Part shown: positions 1 to 4,852 of the stretch, piece after piece
How positions within the stretch are numbered: the first letter of the stretch is position 1
Layout: every line of letters begins with the position of its first letter
DNA from: Peptostreptococcaceae bacterium
GTDB taxonomy: Bacteria > Bacillota_A > Clostridia > Peptostreptococcales > Anaerovoracaceae
Assembly: GCA_016650135.1 (NCBI GenBank)
Contig: JAENWH010000110.1
Coordinates: 1-6,527, forward strand
Direction of reading: 5' to 3'
Length of the DNA stretch: 6,527 bases
The notes under the pieces: generated by a model
The model's database searches: none
Seen by the model: the letters and a program-made list of their open reading frames with translations, nothing else
What the model was told of the DNA's origin: nothing
Program-made: the position numbers and the translations under genes

Positions 1-143
1 TATACTTGATTGAGTAATAATGTGTATTTAATACAAATTATGAAGCACCTATTTGCTTTGATTATACTATTTAAATTGTTTGTTAGGTATTGTTAGAAGT
101 TTTAAAATTGAAGGAAAAACAGATTTAAATTAATTAAAACTTA

Positions 144-192
144 AAGTGGACCCTATTATGAACAGGTACATGTCAAGTGGACACTATAATAA
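144..192. repeat. Pair of 18-bp direct repeats, 31-bp period (possible IS-end remnant)
   Basis: AAGTGGACCCTATTATGA at 144-161 and AAGTGGACACTATAATAA at 175-192 match at 15 of 18 positions. The repeat-to-repeat distance is 31 bp, about three helical turns. Read from the other strand the units carry TGTCCACTT and GGGTCCACTT. Multiple short direct repeats near an end are a known trait of IS21-family termini, so a decayed insertion-sequence end is one reading. A tandem operator is the other. No transposase is in the window. Confidence 0.5.
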
Positions 193-318
193 GAAAAAAC
201 TTTGATTATCACATAAATAAGAATTATCAAGAAAATCGGTTATCATGTAGAATTTTTATGCTCAACTTTTTTATATAACTAGTTCATTAAAGCTTTCAAT
301 TAAAGGGTTTTGGAGAAG

Positions 319-372
319 TTGAGGATAATAATAACTTGAGAATAAGATCAATTATCCTCAACTGAGGATAAT
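319..372. repeat. Cluster of four TTGAGGATAA-like repeats in both orientations
   Basis: Copies are TTGAGGATAA at 319-328 (+), TTGAGAATAA at 336-345 (+, one mismatch), TTATCCTCAA at 352-361 (reverse complement) and CTGAGGATAA at 362-371 (+, one mismatch at its first base). The first and third form a perfect 13-bp inverted repeat (317-329 with 351-363, 21-nt spacer). The third and fourth form a perfect 10-bp inverted repeat with a 2-nt centre (351-360 with 363-372). Since the third copy takes part in every pairing, the hairpins exclude each other. As RNA read from the minus strand, the right-hand hairpin is followed by a moderately T-rich stretch and could weakly terminate the operon about 130 nt past the regulator. 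As DNA it could be an operator cluster. Confidence 0.6.
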
Positions 373-498
373 CTGTCATTAATTGCAGTAGCGATTGTGG
401 TATCGGTAGGATTGATGGTTAAAATATAGAAAATAAAGAGATTTATTGGTTCAATCACTTTTCTTGTGTGATTTATAATTAGCATACTATAAAATTAT

Positions 499-1497
499 TT
501 AAGTACTTTCCCTTATTACCAATTTTGGCTCAACTAAAATATTACCTTCTACAGATTTTTCACCTTTTATTTTTTTAATTAATTCAGCTGAAGCTTTTGT
601 TCCTACTTCATTTATCCCATGATCAATCGTAGATAAAGGAATCCTACAATAGCGAGAAAAATAAATATTATCGTAGCTTATAATTGAAACAGAGTCTGGT
701 ATATTAATGCCTTTTTCAATAAGGTAGTTCGTTAAAGGAATTGCTAATATATCATTAGTAATAAAAATATTAGACGAAATCTCTCCAACATGATATTCAT
801 TAACTAGAGTCTCGCAAACCTCTCTTATCTGTTCATCACTCAATACATTCGAAAAGGAAAAAAGCTTATCAGAGCTTTCAATATTATCCTTAAATCCTTC
901 AATTCTCAAAAGTAAAGATTGGTCATTCCAACCTGATATAATGAAAGATTGTTGGGCTTTTTTCTTATTAAAGAATTCTGCAACTATCTTACCACCCTTG
1001 TAGTTATTGTTAGCTATACATGTCGTTTTATCATCTAAAATACAGTTAATAACAACAAAAGGGAAATTTCTATTTTTTAATAATTCTATAGAACCTGAAG
1101 AAGAAGAAACCGGGGCAATAATTATTCCATCAACATTATTTGAAATAAAATTCTTAACTGCATCTAATTCCTTATCAGCATCCCATTTACTATAAGCAAT
1201 CTGAATTGAATACCCTTGCTCATTAAGATAGCTCTGTATTGATGCTAATAATTCAGTAAAAAAGAAATTTCCAATTTCATCAACAATAACTCCAATCTTT
1301 TTTGACTGATGACCAGCTAAACACTGAGCAAAATAATTTGGAATATACCCAAGTTCATCAATTACTTTTTGAACCTTTTCTTTTGTTTTTGGTTTTACTC
1401 TATTTGAATTTGATAGAACTCTTGAAACAGTAGTTAAGGAAACTCCTGCTTTTTTGGCAATATCTGAAATTGTTGGATTATTTGATGATTTTATCAC
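499..1497 (-). CDS. LacI-family transcriptional regulator of the sugar operon
   Basis: A 332-residue LacI/GalR-type regulator. The N-terminal helix-turn-helix is TISDIAKKAGVSLTTVSRVL (9-28), followed by VKPKTKEKVQKVIDELGYIPN (34-54) and the minor-groove hinge helix ending near L60. The hinge reads NYFAQCLAG, with Q-C where most relatives have R-S. The effector domain is periplasmic-binding-protein-like: KKIGVIVDEIGNFFF (66-80), NVDGIIIAP (121-129), SGW (188-190), RIEGFKDNI (198-206), TNDILAIPL (247-255), VSIISYDN (270-277) and PLSTIDHGINEVG (287-299). R198, D249 and D276 sit at positions that commonly contact sugar ligands in the family. The start is a GTG, the stop TAA. It is the last gene of the operon, 14 nt after the SIS gene, so it is probably made from the same transcript and autoregulated. 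Its target operator is likely upstream of the epimerase side, outside the window. Repressor versus activator cannot be told. Confidence 0.93.
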   Translation of the reverse strand: MIKSSNNPTISDIAKKAGVSLTTVSRVLSNSNRVKPKTKEKVQKVIDELGYIPNYFAQCLAGHQSKKIGVIVDEIGNFFFTELLASIQSYLNEQGYSIQIAYSKWDADKELDAVKNFISNNVDGIIIAPVSSSSGSIELLKNRNFPFVVINCILDDKTTCIANNNYKGGKIVAEFFNKKKAQQSFIISGWNDQSLLLRIEGFKDNIESSDKLFSFSNVLSDEQIREVCETLVNEYHVGEISSNIFITNDILAIPLTNYLIEKGINIPDSVSIISYDNIYFSRYCRIPLSTIDHGINEVGTKASAELIKKIKGEKSVEGNILVEPKLVIREST

Positions 1498-1508
1498 GGT
1501 ATTAAAAA

Positions 1509-1513
1509 CTCCT
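1509..1513 (-). promoter_or_regulatory. Ribosome binding site of the regulator gene, overlapping the SIS stop codon
   Basis: AGGAG on the minus strand uses the last two bases of the SIS-gene TAG stop (TTATAGGAG) and stands 11 nt before GTG 1497-1495. No ATG, GTG or TTG lies between this site and the in-frame TGA upstream, and the helix-turn-helix begins only about nine codons later, so the GTG start is effectively forced. The long spacer and GTG codon should give modest translation. Confidence 0.6.
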
Positions 1514-2174
1514 ATAAGTGAATATTTTCATGCCAAAACTCATCTTCTAAGGAAATGCATAATGCATGATAAATTGGAAGATGAAGTTCTTGAACTTTAT
1601 AAGTTTCCTTTTCATTCACATCTATACAAATATCACAAAAATCACGAAGTGTTCCACCCCCCTTTCCTGTTAATCCAATAACTTTTAAACCTTTAGCTTT
1701 AGCAACTATTGCAGCATATATAATATTTTTAGAATTTCCACTTGTTGAAATACAAACAACAGAATCTCCAATTCTTGATAATACAGACAATTGTTGTGCA
1801 AAACCCAAATAGGGATTTACATCATTTGCAAAGGCTGTAGATAGAGAAGTATGTTGAGTTAAAGAAATACTTCGAATGCCCTCTTGAAGCTCTAAGGATA
1901 AATCTTTTCCAAGATTCTTATCTATTTTTATTAGCTTAGATTTATAATCATCTCTAAGTTCTCTCTTCTTTATAAATGATTTCATCAACTCTCCAACAAT
2001 ATGATCAGAATCAGCTGCACTACCACCATTTCCCATGGTAAATATTGTTCCTCCTTCTTTGGCTGTTTTTAATAAAAGCATATCAGCTTCAATTATTGAA
2101 TCTTTACAATAGTTTAATTCAGGATATCTTACAAACAACTGTGAAAACTTATTTTTCATATTATTCAACTCCAT
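1512..2174 (-). CDS. GmhA-like SIS-domain phosphosugar isomerase
   Basis: A 220-residue single-SIS-domain protein of the phosphoheptose isomerase (GmhA) kind. GNGGSAADS (49-57) and STSGNSKN (143-150) are the two phosphate/sugar-binding loops, and LTGKGGG (168-174) follows as in GmhA. H58 and E62 near the first loop, and Q195 and H203 in V-Q-E-L-H-x-P-x-Y-H, reproduce the 4-residue and 8-residue spacings of the H-E and Q-H metal/catalytic residues I recall from E. coli GmhA (H61, E65, Q172, H180). The catalytic site therefore looks intact. Compared with GmhA there are about 27 extra residues, charged and Lys-rich, at roughly 65-100. GmhA converts sedoheptulose 7-phosphate to heptose 7-phosphate for lipopolysaccharide. 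Setting it in a hexose-import operon beside a kinase suggests instead an aldose/ketose isomerisation of the phosphorylated imported sugar, but this is inference. It overlaps the kinase gene by 14 nt. The TAG stop is shared with the regulator's ribosome binding site. Confidence 0.88.
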   Translation of the reverse strand: MELNNMKNKFSQLFVRYPELNYCKDSIIEADMLLLKTAKEGGTIFTMGNGGSAADSDHIVGELMKSFIKKRELRDDYKSKLIKIDKNLGKDLSLELQEGIRSISLTQHTSLSTAFANDVNPYLGFAQQLSVLSRIGDSVVCISTSGNSKNIIYAAIVAKAKGLKVIGLTGKGGGTLRDFCDICIDVNEKETYKVQELHLPIYHALCISLEDEFWHENIHL

Positions 2175-3069
2175 TTAATGCTACTCCTAAAGCAGCCATA
2201 TCACCTAGCTGCTCTTTTAATCCACTTGGGAGGATTTTTAAATCATTTAAAGACTCTTTTAAAGCCTCTCTTTTCAGAACTTCATACATCTTATCTCTGA
2301 ACAAATTTTCCGATCGAGAATAAATACTTCCTATAATAATACAATCAGGATTTAATAAATCAACAAGAATGGAAAGACCCTTTCCAAGATTTATCGCACT
2401 TTCTTCTATAATCTTAAGAGCCTTATTATTACCATCATCTGCTCTTTGACAGATTTCCTTAGTGGAAAGAGTATCATTATATTTCATCTTGTATAATTTT
2501 GAGATTCCACTTCCACTGCAGAAACTTTCAAAGCTACCATTTTTTCTATAACAGTAAGGACCATTATCGTTTAATCGAATGTGACCTACTTCACCAGCAT
2601 TTCCATTAGATCCAGAATAAATTTTATTGTTAAGTATTAAACCAGCTCCAAGGCCTGTCCCAAAGGTTAGAAAAATTAAATTATGAAAGTTTTTTCCATT
2701 GCCCCATTTCCATTCAGCTAAAGCACAGGCATTAGCATCATTATCTAGAAAAGTGGGAATATTAAACCTTTTTTCAAACTCGTTAACAATTTCAACATTT
2801 ACAAAGGATGGTAAATTAGGAGGAGAAATGATTATTCCTTTTTTACTATTTAAAGGACCACCACAGGAAATACCAATAGAATAAATATTATTAAATTCTT
2901 CTATATAATCATTAATTATTAAAAAAGAATGAGCTATTGTATCCTTATAGGAAAATGGAGTTGGAAATTTAACCTTCTTTAGAATTTCTCCTTTTAAAGA
3001 TCCAACAACAATTGAAGTTTTTGTTCCCCCAATATCAACTCCTATTAAATATCCAAAACCTTTTTTCAT
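2161..3069 (-). CDS. ROK-family sugar kinase lacking the canonical zinc-site cysteines
   Basis: A 302-residue cytoplasmic kinase of the ROK family (glucokinase, fructokinase, ManNAc/GlcNAc and allose kinases). It transfers phosphate from ATP to a hexose or amino sugar. The N-terminal phosphate loop is DIGGTK (12-17). LDNDANACALAEW (108-120) carries the probable catalytic base D111 with N110. TFGTGLGAGLI (135-145) is the second phosphate motif. GNAGEVGHI (156-164) contains the E160 and H163 that normally contact sugar and zinc. The usual CxCGxxGCxE zinc motif is replaced: aligned on E181, its three cysteines become Y172, Y174 and S179, leaving only an off-register C173. This matches a non-canonical ROK subgroup with GYGKxGSFExFCSG-like sequence that I recall from sugar operons. 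The loss argues for a zinc-independent fold. It is an enzyme and not a ROK repressor, since it has no N-terminal helix-turn-helix. AAGGGG lies 6 nt before the ATG. Substrate is unknown. Confidence 0.9.
   Translation of the reverse strand: MKKGFGYLIGVDIGGTKTSIVVGSLKGEILKKVKFPTPFSYKDTIAHSFLIINDYIEEFNNIYSIGISCGGPLNSKKGIIISPPNLPSFVNVEIVNEFEKRFNIPTFLDNDANACALAEWKWGNGKNFHNLIFLTFGTGLGAGLILNNKIYSGSNGNAGEVGHIRLNDNGPYCYRKNGSFESFCSGSGISKLYKMKYNDTLSTKEICQRADDGNNKALKIIEESAINLGKGLSILVDLLNPDCIIIGSIYSRSENLFRDKMYEVLKREALKESLNDLKILPSGLKEQLGDMAALGVALNGVE
2184..2188 (-). promoter_or_regulatory. Ribosome binding site favouring the upstream SIS-gene start
   Basis: AGGAG on the minus strand, 9 nt before ATG 2174-2172, lies inside the kinase gene. 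A second, weaker GGAG (2172-2169) stands 9 nt before an alternative in-frame ATG at 2159-2157, which directly follows the kinase stop (TAATATG). Either start is possible and they differ by five residues. The stronger AGGAG makes 2174 the preferred choice. Confidence 0.5.
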
Positions 3070-3072
3070 TAA

Positions 3073-3900
3073 TTACCCCTTAACAGAACCTGCCATAAGT
3101 CCTTGAACAAAATATTTACCAAAAAATATGTACACAAGTAGGGGAGGTAAAGCTGCTACTATAGCACCAGCCATCTGAATATTCCATTCTACCACTTGAC
3201 TACCTGCTAAATTTTGTAGTGCAACAGTAATAGGTTGAATTTTAGAATCCTGAGTAATGATTACTGCAAAGAGAAAATCATTCCACACACTAGTAAACTG
3301 CCAAATTAGTACAACGATAACTGAGGGTATGGAGATAGGCACTATTAAGTGTCTGAAGGCTCCCCAAATAGAAAGACCATCTAAAACCCCTGCTTCAATT
3401 AATTCATCAGGAACTTCTGAATAATAATTTCTAAACATTAAAGTAGAAATTGGAAGACCATATACTGTATGAGTAAAAATTAAGCCTGCAATAGAACCAT
3501 AAAGTCCCATCTTTCTCAAAGTTTGAACTAATGGAATTAAAATACTCTGATAAGGGATAAACATACCAAAAATAAAAAAAGCAAAAATTACATTTGAGAA
3601 TTTAAATTTAATTTTTGAAAATATAAAACCACATACCGATCCAAAGAAAATTGAAAGAGTACAAACAGGAATAACCAATAAGAAACTATTCTTAAAGTTT
3701 CCACCAAGTTTAACAAAAGCCTCTCGAAATCCATCAAAAGAAATAGTTGTAGGCAAAACCCACATATGAGTAATCTTTACTTCAGAAAAAGGTTTCAATG
3801 CTGTATTAAAAAGAACAAAGACAGGAAATAGGCACATAAGTGCAAACAATATTGCAAACAAATATTTAAAGGCTATTCCTGTTTTATTTTTACCTACCAT
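3073..3900 (-). CDS. Sugar ABC transporter permease, MalG/UgpE type
   Basis: A 275-residue second permease of the CUT1 importer. Six hydrophobic segments lie near 10-32, 71-95, 104-127, 136-156, 188-212 and 242-263. The EAA loop is E169-A-G-V-L-D-G175 with VP at 187-188. The WNDF motif (206-209) and the C-terminal YFVQGLMAGSVKG are strong signatures of MalG-like subunits, in which the tail reaches toward the ATPase dimer. The start ATG 3900-3898 overlaps the preceding stop by one base and has GGGAG about 8 nt upstream, inside the 3' end of permease 1. The gene ends 3 nt before the kinase start and its last codons (AAG GGG) supply the kinase's ribosome binding site. Length and motifs are normal. 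Confidence 0.95.
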   Translation of the reverse strand: MVGKNKTGIAFKYLFAILFALMCLFPVFVLFNTALKPFSEVKITHMWVLPTTISFDGFREAFVKLGGNFKNSFLLVIPVCTLSIFFGSVCGFIFSKIKFKFSNVIFAFFIFGMFIPYQSILIPLVQTLRKMGLYGSIAGLIFTHTVYGLPISTLMFRNYYSEVPDELIEAGVLDGLSIWGAFRHLIVPISIPSVIVVLIWQFTSVWNDFLFAVIITQDSKIQPITVALQNLAGSQVVEWNIQMAGAIVAALPPLLVYIFFGKYFVQGLMAGSVKG

Positions 3901-4790
3901 TATTCTTCTCCCTTAAAGGTTGATACTAAGTATGGTACAATAATTAGAGCTACAAGAAGTAACATAACAATTGATATAGCAGCACCTTCTCCATAATGAT
4001 TTCCTCTGAAAGTTGTTTCAAACATATAAAGACCAGGAAAGTCAGTAACAAAATTAGGACCTTTACCTGTCATTGCGTAAACTAAATCAAAAATCTTTAA
4101 TGATACATGTCCAATTACAATCATTGCTGAGAATACAATTGGTTTAATCTGAGGAATAATTACACTAAAAATCGTTCTTAATTTTCCAGCACCATCTATC
4201 TGTGCTGATTCAATGATTTGCTGAGGAATTGACCTTAAACCTGCTAGAAACATTGCCATTGTATAACCAAGATATTCCCAAGAAGCAGCAATAAGTAAAG
4301 AGATTAAAGCTAAATTAAAAGGACCAATATGACTTGTTGTAATATACCAACCAAATTCTGCTTTGAATCCCATCATTCGTAAAAGAACATTCACTCCAGT
4401 TTCAGGCGCTAATATCCATCTCCAAAGAACACCTGAAATTACAAAAGCAACAGCAAGAGGGAACATATATATTGTTCTAAATAATCCTTCAGCTTTAATT
4501 CCTGAATAAAGCATGTATGCCAATATAAAACCACCTGTAATGCAAACAATCATGAACATCAATGTAAAGAAAATAGTATTCCAAATATCTATTGGAAATC
4601 TACTGAAATTAAAAAGTTCAATGTAATTCGCAAAACCTACAAACTTATCATTTCGAATAATTCCATCCCACGCAGAGAATGAAACTTTAACTGACCACCA
4701 AATAAATCCATAAATAAAGATAAAAAGGACAATTATAATTGGTAAAATTAGGAATAAACTTTTAATTTTCTCCCTTCTAGGACAATACAT
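3900..4790 (-). CDS. Sugar ABC transporter permease, MalF/UgpA type
   Basis: A 296-residue inner-membrane subunit of a CUT1-type carbohydrate importer, pairing with the next gene product to form the channel. Six hydrophobic segments are visible at about 9-31, 70-96, 104-126, 157-184, 212-237 and 268-289, the standard count for UgpA-like permeases that lack the extra N-terminal helices of MalF. The cytoplasmic EAA loop is E194-S-A-x-I-D-G200 followed by IIP at 211-213, which docks on the ATPase. An early F-S-x-W-D-G (38-43) and V-G-x-x-N-Y (51-56) are also typical of the family. I start it at ATG 4790, backed by GGGAG, rather than at GTG 4829. Its stop TAA shares one base with the next ATG (TAATG), so the two permeases are translationally coupled and made in equal amounts. 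No ATP-binding gene is adjacent. Confidence 0.93.
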   Translation of the reverse strand: MYCPRREKIKSLFLILPIIIVLFIFIYGFIWWSVKVSFSAWDGIIRNDKFVGFANYIELFNFSRFPIDIWNTIFFTLMFMIVCITGGFILAYMLYSGIKAEGLFRTIYMFPLAVAFVISGVLWRWILAPETGVNVLLRMMGFKAEFGWYITTSHIGPFNLALISLLIAASWEYLGYTMAMFLAGLRSIPQQIIESAQIDGAGKLRTIFSVIIPQIKPIVFSAMIVIGHVSLKIFDLVYAMTGKGPNFVTDFPGLYMFETTFRGNHYGEGAAISIVMLLLVALIIVPYLVSTFKGEE

Positions 4791-4795
4791 GAGCT

Positions 4796-4800
4796 CTCCC
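4796..4800 (-). promoter_or_regulatory. Ribosome binding site deciding the permease 1 start
   Basis: GGGAG on the minus strand within AAAGGGAGAGCTC, with 5 nt (AGCTC) before ATG 4790-4788. An in-frame GTG at 4829 would start translation inside the 5' arm of the stem-loop and has no comparable site. Its 13 extra residues (GKLIAHILKGEL after the start) read as translated hairpin and Shine-Dalgarno sequence. The ATG is therefore preferred. Confidence 0.75.
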
Positions 4801-4808
4801 TTTAAAAT

Positions 4809-4829
4809 GTGGGCAATTAACTTGCCCAC
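4809..4829 (-). promoter_or_regulatory. GC-rich 8-bp stem-loop between binding-protein and permease genes
   Basis: On the minus strand GTGGGCAA, loop GTTAA, TTGCCCAC: a perfect 8-bp stem with a 5-nt loop, the most GC-rich short structure in this AT-rich window. It begins 22 nt after the binding-protein stop codon and ends 18 nt before the permease ATG, just upstream of its GGGAG site. The following bases are ATTTTAAA, too short a T run for an efficient terminator. Hairpins in this position (between the binding-protein gene and the first permease gene, as in malE-malF) are known to protect the upstream mRNA from 3' decay or cause partial termination, giving excess binding protein. I infer the same role here. 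Confidence 0.7.
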
Positions 4830-4852
4830 TAAGTATCAAACTAATGCCCACT
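4823..4852 (-). repeat. Duplicated hairpin arm: two copies of the 8-mer AGTGGGCA
   Basis: The minus-strand 8-mer AGTGGGCA occurs twice, at 4852-4845 (its first base is the last A of the binding-protein TAA stop) and at 4830-4823, the 5' arm of the stem-loop. Either copy could pair with the single TGCCCAC at 4815-4809, giving a compact 8-bp hairpin or a longer-looped 7-bp alternative. The duplication may be a slippage product or an alternative-pairing switch. Confidence 0.5.

Larger units (their letters stand above)
1..498. other. Non-coding region downstream of the operon
   Basis: No convincing gene: all three plus-strand frames are closed within the first 20 bases, and the remainder is AT-rich with frequent stops in all frames. 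It contains two 18-bp direct repeats (144-192) and a four-copy short repeat cluster (319-372). A weak 6-bp hairpin, AATCAC/GTGATT at 453-473 with a 9-nt loop, lies 26 nt after the regulator stop. A plus-strand open stretch with hydrophobic codons (346-429) has no start codon. No strong intrinsic terminator with a T tract was found for the operon. Confidence 0.7.

Noticed and set aside
23..35. Palindrome TGTATTTAATACA as an operator
   Set aside because: Short AT-only arms with one-base centre in a very AT-rich stretch and no promoter context; chance is the simpler explanation.
206..245. Three TTATCA hexamers at 206, 224 and 240
   Set aside because: Spacings of 18 and 16 are irregular, flanking bases are not conserved, and such AT-rich hexamers recur by chance at this base composition.
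453..473. AATCAC/GTGATT hairpin as intrinsic terminator of the operon
   Set aside because: Only 6 bp and AT-rich, with a 9-nt loop and no T tract on either side; not enough to call a terminator.
1..498. CRISPR array, tRNA or riboswitch in the left spacer
   Set aside because: The repeats are too few and too unevenly spaced for CRISPR, and no cloverleaf or known aptamer pattern was visible.
4791..4829. N-terminal extension of permease 1 from GTG 4829
   Set aside because: It begins inside the 8-bp hairpin, has no ribosome binding site, and the extra residues are simply translated hairpin and Shine-Dalgarno. ATG 4790 has GGGAG at proper spacing.
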